Source of the DNA: Streptomyces sp. NBC_01803 | GTDB taxonomy: Bacteria; Actinomycetota; Actinomycetes; Streptomycetales; Streptomycetaceae | DNA: 64,000 bases | Direction: 5' to 3' | Assembly: GCF_035917415.1 (NCBI RefSeq) | Contig: NZ_CP109073.1 | Location: forward strand, 1,905,001-1,969,000 | In this document: one piece after another, positions 29,592 through 38,548 of the stretch | Layout: every line of letters starts with the position of its first letter | How positions within the stretch are numbered: position 1 is the first letter of the stretch | Translations under genes and position numbers: made by a program | The notes under the pieces: model-generated | Told to the model about the DNA's origin: nothing | The model's database searches: none | Seen by the model: only the letters and a program-made list of their open reading frames with translations

Positions 29592-29957
29592 ATGATGCCA
29601 GGCGCTGAACTGCGAGGGGTGACTCTGGACTGTGCCGACCCGCGGACGCTGGCGGGCTTCTACGGTGCGCTGACCGGGATGCGCGAGATCTTCAGTACGG
29701 ACGAGTTCGTCGCGCTGTCGGACGGCTCCGGCTGTGATCTGGGATTCCAGCGGGTTGACGGATACCGGGCTCCGCAGTGGCCGGGTCAGGACGTGCCGCA
29801 ACAGTTCCACCTGGATTTCCGCACTGACGACCTGGATGCGACGGAAGAGCTGGCGCTGGAACTCGGCGCGGCCAAACCGGATCATCAGCCCGGCGACGGA
29901 CGCTGGCGCGTACTTCTGGATCCGGCTGGCCACCCCTTCTGCCTGACGTCTTCCTGA
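29592..29957 (+). CDS. VOC-family protein (glyoxalase/bleomycin-resistance fold)
   Basis: A protein of 121 residues with the paired beta-alpha-beta pattern of the vicinal oxygen chelate family: ELRGVTLDCADPRTLAGFY, then QFHLDFRTDDLDATEELAL and VLLDPAGHPFCLTSS. Members include dioxygenases, glyoxalases and antibiotic-binding proteins; the substrate cannot be told. It lies between the IS terminal remnant and an intact IS5-type element, so it may be a passenger gene moved by these ends. Confidence 0.8.
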   Translation: MMPGAELRGVTLDCADPRTLAGFYGALTGMREIFSTDEFVALSDGSGCDLGFQRVDGYRAPQWPGQDVPQQFHLDFRTDDLDATEELALELGAAKPDHQPGDGRWRVLLDPAGHPFCLTSS

Positions 29958-30045
29958 CATCACTGGCGTGACAGGCATCCGCCGTCAGACGCCGTACCAC
30001 TCAGGCGTGGGCGAGCGGTGCATCAGCGGCTGGCCGCCTCGGAGA

Positions 30046-30992
30046 GGGCATGGCGTCGAATGTGCTGGTCACAGCCACTCGTTGATGGCCGCTACCAGGA
30101 CAGTTGCCTCGTAACGGACCGCGAGTTTGTCGTACCTCGTGGCCACGGCGCGGTGTCTCTTGAGGCGATTGATGCCGCACTCGACGGCGTTCCGAGCCTT
30201 GTAGTCCTCCGGGTCGAACTTCGGTGGACGGCCACCGCGGGAGCCAAGCTTTCTGCGGTTGCGCGCCTGATCGGCCTTGTCCGGGATGGTGCAGCGGATC
30301 CCGCGCCGGCGCAGGTAGGCGCGGTTCCGGCGGGAGGCGTACGCCTTGTCCGCTCGAACCCGATCAGGACGGACGCGTGGGCGGCCCGTCCCGATGCGAG
30401 GCACGCGGACCCTCTGGAGTACGGCTTCGAACTGCGGCGAGTCGCCGCGCTGCCCACCCGTGATCACGATCGACATAGGCTTCTGGCCCTGCTCGACGGC
30501 CAGGTGCAGCTTGGTGGTGAACCCGCCGCGTGACCGTCCCAGCCCGTGGTCGCCCGGCTCGGCGAACACGCCACCCGGTAGTTCCTTCTGCAGTTCACCC
30601 TGCTTGCGGGCCCCAGCCGCATGCTGATGGGCGCGGCACACCGTGGAATCGAGGCTCAGGTCCCACGTGATCGCACCCTTGGCGTCGGCCAGGGACTGGA
30701 GCCGGGTGAGGAGTCGGTGCCAGGTACCGTCCCGCTGCCACCGGCGGAACAGGTCGTAGACCCGGCCCCACGGCCCGTACTCGACGGGCACGTCCCGCCA
30801 CGGCACACCGGTCCGGACCCGGAACCGTATGCCGTCGATCAACTGCCGCCGAGACCAGACAGGCGGCCGACCCGCTCTCGTGCCCTTCGGCAACAAGGGC
30901 CCCAGTACCGCCCACTGATCATCCGTAAGATCTCCCCGCCCCATGAACTGTGATCATTCACAGCTCAAGATCCACTTTCGATACACGCCCTA
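30046..30992. mobile_element. IS5-family insertion sequence
   Basis: About 947 bp with one full transposase gene on the minus strand. The right end (30975-30992) is a clean inverted repeat; the left end is less clear, a diverged copy starting near 30046 just beyond the transposase stop. The perfect partner of the right end lies instead at 29430, so the moving unit could be either this IS alone or the 1.56-kb segment 29430-30992 with the VOC gene. Confidence 0.7.
30069..30944 (-). CDS. IS5-family transposase
   Basis: A protein of 291 residues in a single frame. The N-terminus ([17 protein letters not shown], then [20 protein letters not shown]) is the DUF4096-type DNA-binding part. The DDE triad is seen in [22 protein letters not shown] and [14 protein letters not shown]. 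Many Streptomyces relatives need a frameshift between two frames; this one does not and looks intact. Confidence 0.93.
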   Translation of the reverse strand: MGRGDLTDDQWAVLGPLLPKGTRAGRPPVWSRRQLIDGIRFRVRTGVPWRDVPVEYGPWGRVYDLFRRWQRDGTWHRLLTRLQSLADAKGAITWDLSLDSTVCRAHQHAAGARKQGELQKELPGGVFAEPGDHGLGRSRGGFTTKLHLAVEQGQKPMSIVITGGQRGDSPQFEAVLQRVRVPRIGTGRPRVRPDRVRADKAYASRRNRAYLRRRGIRCTIPDKADQARNRRKLGSRGGRPPKFDPEDYKARNAVECGINRLKRHRAVATRYDKLAVRYEATVLVAAINEWL

Positions 30993-31298
30993 GGCGCCTT
31001 CCCGCGCGCCGCCCACGCCGACCGCGAAGCGGTGGCTTGCACCCCCGCCGCCTACCAACGCAATACCTTCGCCGCTCACGTCAGCCTCGCCCGCAGCACG
31101 CTGGCCGCTGGCGAGGTCGAGGAAGCGGTCACGGCAGGCCAGCAAGCGCTGGACCTCCTTTCCCGGGTGCACAGTCGACGGTGGGCGGACCACCTGGATA
31201 CATTCACCAATGATCTGACGGCACGCGCTCCGGGATACTCCCCGGCCGAGGACTTCCTCACCAGATACAGGGAGTTGGCATGCCCGCCGAAATCCTGA
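30993..31298 (+). pseudogene. Transcriptional regulator, C-terminal fragment
   Basis: The frame is open directly from the IS edge and has no start of its own. It encodes about 101 residues including AAYQRNTFAAHVSLARSTLA and VTAGQQALDLLSRVHSRRWAD, which resembles the TPR-like C-terminus of helix-turn-helix (XRE-type) regulators of Streptomyces. The DNA-binding part is missing. Its stop overlaps the start of the acetyltransferase gene, as in an original two-gene operon. Confidence 0.7.
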
Positions 31299-31834
31299 CC
31301 CTTAGCACCTACCTGCCCAATCACCTGCCCGACATCAAGCAGACACTCCTGGATGTCTATGCCGAAGTCTGGGCGCAGGAAGCCGCCGAAGACCCATTCT
31401 TCTCCCTGCCGCGCTTCGAGGAACGCCTGCTCGGTCATGCCACCGAGGGCGAGTGGAGATGCGTGATCGGCGAGATCGGCCAACAGGTCGTGGGCTACGC
31501 CTACGGCAGACGCGACAACCTCCAAGAGTGGGAGTCGGTCCTGCACCCGATCTCCCAGGATGTCGCCGACTACGGGAGACAGGGCACCTGGGGGCTGTGC
31601 GAGATCATGGTGCGATCCCCCTGGCGAGGCCAGGGCATCGGCTACGCCATCCACCGGGAACTGACGCGTCAACAGAAGGGACCGCGCACTTCGCTCCTGG
31701 TCGACAGCCGTCGCTCGGATACCCGTGCCGTTTACGAAAGGTGGGGATACCGCAAAGTCGGCCAGATGCAGCCTGGCCCGGACTCACCTCTCTACGACGC
31801 CATGGTCCTGGAACTCCCCGAGGCATGCCCATAA
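31280..31834 (+). CDS. GNAT-family N-acetyltransferase
   Basis: A protein of 184 residues. The acetyl-CoA site is in CEIMVRSPWRGQGIGYAIHRE (R-G-Q-G-I-G signature), followed by TSLLVDSRRSDTRAVYERWGYRKVG, the typical last strand and helix. Acceptor unknown. It starts 19 bases before the stop of the truncated regulator and converges on the lanthipeptide operon. Confidence 0.87.
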   Translation: MPAEILTLSTYLPNHLPDIKQTLLDVYAEVWAQEAAEDPFFSLPRFEERLLGHATEGEWRCVIGEIGQQVVGYAYGRRDNLQEWESVLHPISQDVADYGRQGTWGLCEIMVRSPWRGQGIGYAIHRELTRQQKGPRTSLLVDSRRSDTRAVYERWGYRKVGQMQPGPDSPLYDAMVLELPEACP

Positions 31835-31951
31835 CCTTCCGCCGGAAAGGCTTCCACGGACTCGTGCCCGATTCATCGTCTCGCTCACCTGGCGTCTCTC
31901 CTTGATCAGCAGATCCGCCGTTGATCAGAAACTCCCGCAACAGCTCGTCGC

Positions 31952-32824
31952 TCATGCATCTTGGCGGACCGCCACGGCGGGCACCTCCCGGCCGAGGAGG
32001 TGGCTGGCGCGGTGGCGGAGTGGGTCAGCGAGGTCGAGGTTGTCGCCTTGGGCGGTGGTGTCCAGGAGTTCGGCGATGACGGCGAGTTCGGCGAAGCGGC
32101 CGGCAGGAGTGTCGAGGATGTGAGCGGCTTCGCGGCGGACCCGGGCGGCGAGTGGGGGGACGAGCAGGCTGTAGCTGTGGAGCATGGCGGCGTCGTAGCC
32201 GGTGGGGGCGCGGCCCCAGCCTTCCCAGTCGAGGAGGTGGAGGGCCGGTGCGCAGAGGTTGGCGTAATGGAGGTCGCCGTGGGCGGTAGACCAGGAGGGC
32301 GCGGTCGTGGAGATGGCGGTGCCGAGGTAGCGCGGCATGGCGCGGTCGAGGAAGCGCTGGTGGAGGGTTACACGGTGGGTGGGGACTGCTGCGATGGTGT
32401 CGAGGGCGGTGCTCAGCGCGTTCCACCATGTCGAAGGCAGGCTGGGCATCGTCGTCGGGGCCCTGGTGGCGGCGATGGTGAGTGTGCTGATGTGGTCGTA
32501 AAGCTCGGCTCGGTAGTGCCAGGGGCCGTCGGTCCAGTCGTGCCAAGCGCGAAGCCGGGGACGCGGGATCGAGCCGGGCAGGGTCTTCTCGGCCTCGATG
32601 GCGCCGTCCCAGAAGGTCGGGTCGGGTAGCTGTCCGGTCCGTGCGGCGAGGCGAAGCCAGGCGCGGCCGTCGGTCGCGGTGACGGGTCGGCTGAGAGTCC
32701 GTCCGCGCCAGCCCCAGGCCTCCCAGGCGCCGGGTTCGGCCAGCGTGCCGAGGTGGGCCGCTGCCCGCTGGTGGGCGGTGCGCATGCGGCGGACGACGCC
32801 GGGGTCTTCGGGTTTTGGCCACAT
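31952..32824 (-). CDS. Aminoglycoside-phosphotransferase-fold protein in the lanthipeptide operon
   Basis: A protein of 290 residues from ATG 32824, overlapping the stop of the upstream gene by one base. The catalytic loop is STAHGDLHYANL and the metal-binding motif is LLDWEGWGRAPTGYD, both intact as in active APH/choline kinase-like enzymes. It is the last gene of the lanthipeptide operon. It could phosphorylate a small molecule or the peptide, or give self-protection; there is no direct evidence for any of these. Confidence 0.82.
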   Translation of the reverse strand: MWPKPEDPGVVRRMRTAHQRAAAHLGTLAEPGAWEAWGWRGRTLSRPVTATDGRAWLRLAARTGQLPDPTFWDGAIEAEKTLPGSIPRPRLRAWHDWTDGPWHYRAELYDHISTLTIAATRAPTTMPSLPSTWWNALSTALDTIAAVPTHRVTLHQRFLDRAMPRYLGTAISTTAPSWSTAHGDLHYANLCAPALHLLDWEGWGRAPTGYDAAMLHSYSLLVPPLAARVRREAAHILDTPAGRFAELAVIAELLDTTAQGDNLDLADPLRHRASHLLGREVPAVAVRQDA

Positions 32825-33858
32825 CAGCGGCCTCCTCCCGGGGCGGCCGTGGGCGAGTTGATGGCCGGGTTCATGACGGCGTCGCACGCCGCTCGGGCGA
32901 GGATGCTCTGGGTGCGGGCGGACAGGCCGAGCCGGTTCCAGTGGAAGATCACGTGGTGGGCGAGGATGTCCCGCAGACCGCGCCGGAGGCGGCCGACGAC
33001 GACCGCGTCGGCGAGGTGATGGCCGGCGTCGGTGACCGCCGCCGCCCACGACGCCACCGAGCTGAGCGGCGCGCTGGGCCCGAACAGTGCTCCGCCGGGG
33101 GCGGTGTCAGCCGTCATCAGGCGGCGCAGGGTGTCGGACATGGCGTGCAGCCGATCGGTGGGAGTGTCGGGAGGCAGGGGCCGCATGCGGGTGACGCGGT
33201 GCCAGATGTCTCCGCGCTCGTACCAGTCCTGGCCGGCGCCCTGGAACAGGGCCGTGCACATCAGAAGGGAAAGTTCGCGGCGGCCGAGGGTGTGCTCGTG
33301 GGGTGTGGCGCGGCCGAGCTGGCGCAGGTAGTCGAGAATGCCGCGGCTGTCGGCGTGGAAGAGGCGGTGGGCGATGCGCATTCCGGCCGGGCCACCGAAG
33401 GCGAGGGTTTCGGGTTCGTAGCCTGCGGGCCGCCACCACCGTTCGACCAGCCCGTCCGCCACGAGATCGTCCAGGATGGTGGCGATGTTCTTTTCGATGT
33501 CGGCAGCGGTGGGGCCGGGGTGGAGTCGCAAGCGCCAGCAGGGGGCCTTCCGCAGGAACCACCAGCCGTCGAGAGTGCCCTCGTTGTCGGCGTGCTGGAG
33601 GTGAGGGCCGAGGCGAGTTGCCGCGACGTGTTCGGCGGTGTCCCAGTTGGCGAACAGGACGCGGAGCTGGACCCAGTCGCGTTGGGAATCGGTGTGGGCT
33701 TCGAGCGCTGCCCGTCCGGCGGCTCGGTAGAGCTCAACGGCATCGGCGAGGTCGGTCGGCTTCATGGCGGCGCGGGTTGCCGCTTGCATGACCGGAGTGC
33801 CGGAGAGGACATCGAGGACGGCCTTCTCAGCGGTGCCGGGCGGGGACTCGGTGTCCAT
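32824..33858 (-). CDS. Thiopeptide-type bacteriocin biosynthesis protein (stand-alone SpaB_C-like)
   Basis: A protein of 344 residues. I chose ATG 33858, which has GGGAGG 7 bases upstream. WVQLRVLFANWDTAEHVAATRLGPHL with GWWFLRKAPCWRLRLHPG is the signature of the C-terminal elimination domain of lantibiotic dehydratases when encoded as a separate protein. In thiopeptide pathways such proteins remove glutamyl groups or form the central ring. Here LanB already has its own copy of this domain, so this extra enzyme probably does a different or assisting step. It follows lanC by 35 bases. Confidence 0.85.
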   Translation of the reverse strand: MDTESPPGTAEKAVLDVLSGTPVMQAATRAAMKPTDLADAVELYRAAGRAALEAHTDSQRDWVQLRVLFANWDTAEHVAATRLGPHLQHADNEGTLDGWWFLRKAPCWRLRLHPGPTAADIEKNIATILDDLVADGLVERWWRPAGYEPETLAFGGPAGMRIAHRLFHADSRGILDYLRQLGRATPHEHTLGRRELSLLMCTALFQGAGQDWYERGDIWHRVTRMRPLPPDTPTDRLHAMSDTLRRLMTADTAPGGALFGPSAPLSSVASWAAAVTDAGHHLADAVVVGRLRRGLRDILAHHVIFHWNRLGLSARTQSILARAACDAVMNPAINSPTAAPGGGR

Positions 33859-33893
33859 TGGTTTACCTCCCACTTTTCAGGCGGGTTCGTGGG

Positions 33894-35135
33894 TCAGGTG
33901 ATCAGTAGGCAGGCGTCCCAGGCGGAGGCCGGCGGGGCATTGTGAGCGGCGGTGGTCAGGGCGAGAGCGAGACCGGCGCGGCCTTGGAGAAGTCCGATGC
34001 CGGCGCCTTGTCCGGGGTGGCCGTGCTCGCGGAGACGCCGGGCCAAGTCGGGCAGCAGCGGGCCCAAGGTGGGGGTCAACGCATCGCGGGCGGTGCGCCA
34101 AGCGGTCTGATACAGGCCCGCCCAGCCGTGGCACAGGCCCGGGTCGGTAATCCGGGCGAGCTGGATCGGATCACCGACGCAGTCGGCGAGAGCCTGTTCC
34201 GCGATGCGCCGACGGCGGGCGTCGCCGGTTGCGAGGGCGGCGAGTTGCTGCGCGCGGGCGAGGCCGGGGGTGCCGTAGCACCAGCTCGGTCGCAACGGAC
34301 CTCGCTGGCCGGACTGCCCGGTGCGCAGGTCCTCGTAGGTCAACCACTGCGGCCACCAGCAGCCGGCGTCGGCGTCCTGCCTCCACGTATCCAGCCATGC
34401 GCATATGTGCTCGATGGCGTCCGCCTGCCCGTCCACGGTGACCCCCCGGCGAAGCGCCTGCGAGAGGAGGGCAAGGGGCCCGGTGATGCCGTGGGCTATG
34501 CCGAGGTTGGCGTGCCCACCGGGGAAGGCGGCGGACTGGCCGCGGCTCGGGTCGTGCCCCACCCACCAGCCAGGCAGGTCGGCGCCGTTGACGCGCCGCG
34601 GCCGGGTGAGGCGGACCAGGTAGGCAAGAACGCGGCCAAGAGCGTCGTCCGCAGGTGCGTGCTCCAGGAGGTGGGCGCCGATCCCGGTCAGGCCACGGAA
34701 GATGTCGTACTCGGCGAAGACGGGGAACTCGCCTCTGCCGATGCGGGCCAGGGCAAGGTCGACGCGCCGGTGCGTGAGCGTGCTGACGTGTACGTCCAAG
34801 CCGCCGAGGGCCGGAGCGTAGCGCGGGTTCCCGTCCGCTTGAGCAGCGTGAAGCGTGAAGGATATGGCCGGGATACCGAGGTAGAGGCCGGCCACATCGG
34901 CGGCGCTGACCTCCGCCGCGGTGGCCGCGGTGGCCCAGGCGTGTGCTGTCCGCCAGGTTCCGGTACCCGTCAGGGCGCGTTCGATGTGCAGCAGCGCTAC
35001 GCCAGCGGCGCCTTCGGCCAGCGACTGTGCGAGCCAGCCTTCGTCTGCCTGGACCGGGGCGGGGGAAGCGAGGTGTTGGGCGAGTGCTTCCGCAGTCTCG
35101 GCGGCGTGGCCGGCGGGCTGGGTCTGGGCGCTCAC
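33894..35135 (-). CDS. Lanthionine synthetase C family protein (LanC cyclase)
   Basis: A protein of 413 residues with an alpha-toroid repeat pattern. The zinc ligands are present: C286 in SWCYGTPG and C335-H336 in LCHGWAGLY; H215 lies in GIAHGITG. LanC adds cysteine thiols to dehydroamino acids to form the thioether rings. It starts at a GTG that overlaps the lanB stop (GTGA), so the two are translationally coupled. Confidence 0.93.
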   Translation of the reverse strand: MSAQTQPAGHAAETAEALAQHLASPAPVQADEGWLAQSLAEGAAGVALLHIERALTGTGTWRTAHAWATAATAAEVSAADVAGLYLGIPAISFTLHAAQADGNPRYAPALGGLDVHVSTLTHRRVDLALARIGRGEFPVFAEYDIFRGLTGIGAHLLEHAPADDALGRVLAYLVRLTRPRRVNGADLPGWWVGHDPSRGQSAAFPGGHANLGIAHGITGPLALLSQALRRGVTVDGQADAIEHICAWLDTWRQDADAGCWWPQWLTYEDLRTGQSGQRGPLRPSWCYGTPGLARAQQLAALATGDARRRRIAEQALADCVGDPIQLARITDPGLCHGWAGLYQTAWRTARDALTPTLGPLLPDLARRLREHGHPGQGAGIGLLQGRAGLALALTTAAHNAPPASAWDACLLIT

Positions 35136-38100
35136 CGCCGCTCCGCTCTGTGCAGGGCGCGCAGGGCAGCGGCGCGGGCCAGGTGGTGGGTAAGGCGTGC
35201 GCGATCCCCCGCCACACCAAGGGTACGGACGTGGTGTGCATGGAGCAGGGACGGCAGCAGGGACCAGGGATCACGCTGGCTGGCCAACTGCTGGCGGTAG
35301 GCCCCCAGTTCTGCGCGGCGTTTCGCCCACGCCCTGGCCACTCCCTTTCCATCGGGCCGGGCGCGCAGCGCTGCCCATTCGCCTGCGAGGTCTGCCAGTT
35401 CCAGCGCCGCGTCTCGGAGCCGACGGTCCACGGGACCATGCTGCTGGGGCAGGTGGTCGATCAGCCAGGCCATGCCCTCTGCGGGTGCCGGGGCGTAGGA
35501 AGTGACCAGGTCGACCAGGCTGGCGGCGGTCACCGCCTCGGGAGGCACACCGGCACTGATGGCGAAGGAAATCTGCGCCAGGGCGGCGGCGGAGTCAGCC
35601 ACGAATACCGCGTGCGCGGCCTCCATCGCCGCGTCGTAGCCGTAGCGTCCGGTCTCGGGTTGGTAGGTGGCGAATTGGATGTGCGGCACCAGGCCCTGCT
35701 CACGTAGGTCCTCGGCCCACGCCCCAACCTGGGCCGAGGCGGCCCCATAGGTCCCGGGCCCCGAGAGACGGAGGTACAGGCCAAGGTGTTGCTCGGTGCC
35801 AGGGCTTGTCATCTGCCGGTGCCGCTGGAACCACCACGTCGGCACGTCGCCCTCCCAGGTGTCGAACAAGTCGGGCAGGTGCTCGGTGAGGATCTCGTCC
35901 TGGCGACCGGGGTGTCCAAACACCTGGACGTACAGCCAGGCCGCCCGGCCTGGCACGTGCCCGGCACCGGGCACGACTGGGCGTCCCTCGGCCTGTGGTT
36001 CAGCCTGCCGCTGGCGCGGGCCGGCATGGAGCAAGGGGACGAGGAGTTCGTGGGCGCGGCCGATCCAGGCGAGATCGGCGAGGGTGGGTGCTTCGCGCAG
36101 CTCGACGCGGCCGGCGCGTTCGAGGCGGGCGCGGAGCAGTGCCCGCTGCACTGGGTGGTCCATATCCAGCGGGAGACGCAGCTCGTTCTCGCACACCACC
36201 ACGGAGGGCGGGACGCGCAGGCGCTTCCGCCATGTCTCCAGCGCCTTCTCCCACTCCGCCGCGCCTGCGCTGCGCTCGGGCAAGTCAGCGCCGGTCAGCA
36301 GCCAGCGGGCCGCGGCGAGTACGGTCTTCCCATAACGCAGGCGGGGCAGGTAGGGCAGGCTCGCAGCCGCTCCCCAGTCGAAGCCGCCGTAGACCGCGCA
36401 GCGCGCGGTGGTCACCTCCGCGAGGAATCGCGCCAGCGGCGGAGTCTGGCGGCCTGCTTCCAACGCGTGCGTCACACGAGGCTCGATGCGCCGGCCGGTC
36501 GAGATCTGTACCAGCTCCAGTCGGCTCGGGCCGGCCGTGACCGCCAGGTCGTCCAGCGGTATCAGGCCGTCGTTGGGTTCCCGGAACTCCGCCAGAGAGA
36601 TCACCTGGGGCAATAGCTGCCCGGTACGGATCACGTTCTCGCTGTGCTGCCTACGGGGAGGAAACGACAACTGCGCGGTGATGGCGCCGTCCGTGGACGG
36701 GGCAGCGTAGCTGGCGGCCAGGCGGCGCTGATCGGCTGTGGGGAGCAGGTGGGCAAACCGGCCGGCCATGCTGGCCCCGGGGCGTGGGACCGCAGTGACC
36801 AGCAGGCGGAACGCGCCCCGTGCCAGGGCTTGGACCGTCGGGGCGTGGAGCTGGAACGCCAACTCGACCCGCGGCGGAGCCAGCACGTCGCCCGCATCGC
36901 CTACTTGGAGCGAGCTGATGACTGTGTCGGTGAGTGTGATCTCCTGGCGTCCGTCGATCAGGGCTTGTTGCACCAGGGCGAGGAGTCTCGCGTCGCGTTC
37001 GGCCAGCGGGGGTGGGAAGTCCGCCCCGTGGGGCGTGCCGAGGAAGCCAGCGGGGAGGCCGAGCCCCGCATCGGTCTGTACCAGGTCGCGCACAGGCACC
37101 ACGGCACCGGGCCCATACCGTTGCCGGAACCGGGCATGGAAGTCCCTCCAGCGTGGATAGCCGAAGGGGTGAGCCGTCAGCCGAAGCAGCGCCCCGGCGG
37201 CGGCCTCGGCCTCACGGATCACGGCCTCGGGAAGGGTGATCCGGCCGTCCAGCCTTGTCTCGACCACCAGCGGCTGTGGCACCGCGTCGCACACCGAGCG
37301 CATCCGATCAGCCACCTGGGCTCGAATCTTCCCGGCTGCGGACATGACAACACGCCCGTGGTCCTCCAGCTCGCCGCGCACCGTGCGCAACTCCGTCAGC
37401 AGATTGGCGACCTCGGGCCAGTCGTCGACACCCGCCGCCTCAAGCTGAGCGAGGAGATGCCCCAAGGCATCCGGAACGGTCGTCGGCGCGCGAAGGCCGG
37501 TCAGCAAGAAGTGCCGACTGACCAGCCCGGCCAGCAGCCCGGTGATCTGCTCCGGCTGCGCGGCGGGGAAGCGGTCGGACAAAGCGGCGGCGAGTTCCCC
37601 GAACGGGGTCGGCCGACGGGCTGCCTCCAGAGCTGCCCGGACAGGCCTGGTCAGGCGAACGGATACCTCCAGCGGCGCGAAGACCGCCTCGGCGCCATCC
37701 GGAGGCTGGGCGGGGATCACCAGTCGGCCGCCACGGACGAACGCGGCGCTGTTCGCGATGACCGGAAGTCGCTCCAGCACACGGGGTTGCCGCTCCAGAC
37801 GACTCGCGAGCGCACCCAGCCAGCGCGCGTCAGCCCGTACCGTGCAGCGGTGGTTCTCTCCCCAGGTCACCGTTGGCTCGTCGTGCAGCCGGACCGCTGC
37901 CACCCCGGCGAACAGGCCGAAGGGCGTCGCCCGACCCTGCCAGCGCAGCAGGTAGGACACCACCGACAGCACGGCGCGCCGCACCCGGCGAGCATGCGCC
38001 TGGGGCTGAGCCAGGATCTCCGCCACCTGCCGGGCCAGGGCCGGGCTGGCCACCTCAACGGCCTCACGCACCGTAGCCCGGCTCCATGTCCGCGAAAGCC

Positions 38101-38254
38101 AGGCGACATGGGCATCAGGCGAGGCCGTGTCGTTGACGGACAGGCCGAGGTCCTCCGGCAGATCCAGCCCACTCGGGGCCGTCGTGGCGCGGAGCAGCAC
38201 TACACCCGCGTGTTGGTACCCCGCCCGAGGTCCCGATTCGCTGGCCGTCACCAT
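35132..38254 (-). CDS. Lantibiotic dehydratase LanB (full length)
   Basis: A protein of 1040 residues. The N-terminal glutamylation domain opens GVVLLRATTAPSGLDLP and contains SVVSYLLRWQGRATPFGLFAG. The C-terminal 300 residues have the elimination (SpaB_C) domain with AWLYVQVFGHPGRQDEIL and WWFQRHRQMTSPGTEQHLGL. Class I LanB enzymes use glutamyl-tRNA to turn Ser and Thr of the precursor into dehydroalanine and dehydrobutyrine. It lies 105 bases after the precursor gene, with a small 6-bp hairpin in the gap. Confidence 0.93.
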   Translation of the reverse strand: MVTASESGPRAGYQHAGVVLLRATTAPSGLDLPEDLGLSVNDTASPDAHVAWLSRTWSRATVREAVEVASPALARQVAEILAQPQAHARRVRRAVLSVVSYLLRWQGRATPFGLFAGVAAVRLHDEPTVTWGENHRCTVRADARWLGALASRLERQPRVLERLPVIANSAAFVRGGRLVIPAQPPDGAEAVFAPLEVSVRLTRPVRAALEAARRPTPFGELAAALSDRFPAAQPEQITGLLAGLVSRHFLLTGLRAPTTVPDALGHLLAQLEAAGVDDWPEVANLLTELRTVRGELEDHGRVVMSAAGKIRAQVADRMRSVCDAVPQPLVVETRLDGRITLPEAVIREAEAAAGALLRLTAHPFGYPRWRDFHARFRQRYGPGAVVPVRDLVQTDAGLGLPAGFLGTPHGADFPPPLAERDARLLALVQQALIDGRQEITLTDTVISSLQVGDAGDVLAPPRVELAFQLHAPTVQALARGAFRLLVTAVPRPGASMAGRFAHLLPTADQRRLAASYAAPSTDGAITAQLSFPPRRQHSENVIRTGQLLPQVISLAEFREPNDGLIPLDDLAVTAGPSRLELVQISTGRRIEPRVTHALEAGRQTPPLARFLAEVTTARCAVYGGFDWGAAASLPYLPRLRYGKTVLAAARWLLTGADLPERSAGAAEWEKALETWRKRLRVPPSVVVCENELRLPLDMDHPVQRALLRARLERAGRVELREAPTLADLAWIGRAHELLVPLLHAGPRQRQAEPQAEGRPVVPGAGHVPGRAAWLYVQVFGHPGRQDEILTEHLPDLFDTWEGDVPTWWFQRHRQMTSPGTEQHLGLYLRLSGPGTYGAASAQVGAWAEDLREQGLVPHIQFATYQPETGRYGYDAAMEAAHAVFVADSAAALAQISFAISAGVPPEAVTAASLVDLVTSYAPAPAEGMAWLIDHLPQQHGPVDRRLRDAALELADLAGEWAALRARPDGKGVARAWAKRRAELGAYRQQLASQRDPWSLLPSLLHAHHVRTLGVAGDRARLTHHLARAAALRALHRAERR

Positions 38255-38359
38255 GCCCTTTCGACTCGGCTCCCTGACAGGAGCGTGGCCCGCTCCCGCA
38301 CCTGGGCAGACGTCTACGGCGGGCCAGCAACCAAACCTCGGTTCGTGACGGATCGGGGA

Positions 38360-38542
38360 TTACGGCGCCACCGAGGGGTCTTCGACAGTGGACAGGCAGG
38401 CATCCTTCTCACAGGTCTGCCCGCAGTTGTCGCTCGTGCTCAGCAGCAAGCCGGCAACCGGCAGTGCGGCTTCGACCACCCGCACGTCCAGCGTGAACTC
38501 CTCGTCCAGCACGACGGTGGTTTCGGCTGTCTTCCCTGTCAT
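38360..38542 (-). CDS. FxLD-family lanthipeptide precursor
   Basis: A peptide of 60 residues with GAGGGC ribosome site before its ATG. The leader has the FTLDVRVVEA motif (F16, D19) that names the FxLD family. The core, from about residue 35, contains Cys40, Cys44 and Cys49, Ser/Thr at 35-37, 43, 51, 52 and 57, and Asp38, Asp47 and Asp55. The Asp residues are possible targets of the methyltransferase encoded 6 bases upstream. The expected product is a small multi-ring lanthipeptide. The cleavage site is not evident. Confidence 0.88.
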   Translation of the reverse strand: MTGKTAETTVVLDEEFTLDVRVVEAALPVAGLLLSTSDNCGQTCEKDACLSTVEDPSVAP

Positions 38543-38548
38543 CTGCCC

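Noticed and set aside
31605..31955. Minus-strand frame whose ATG overlaps the stop of the APH-fold gene
   Set aside because: The coupling is tempting for a small peptide, but most of it is antisense to the acetyltransferase gene and the translation looks random.
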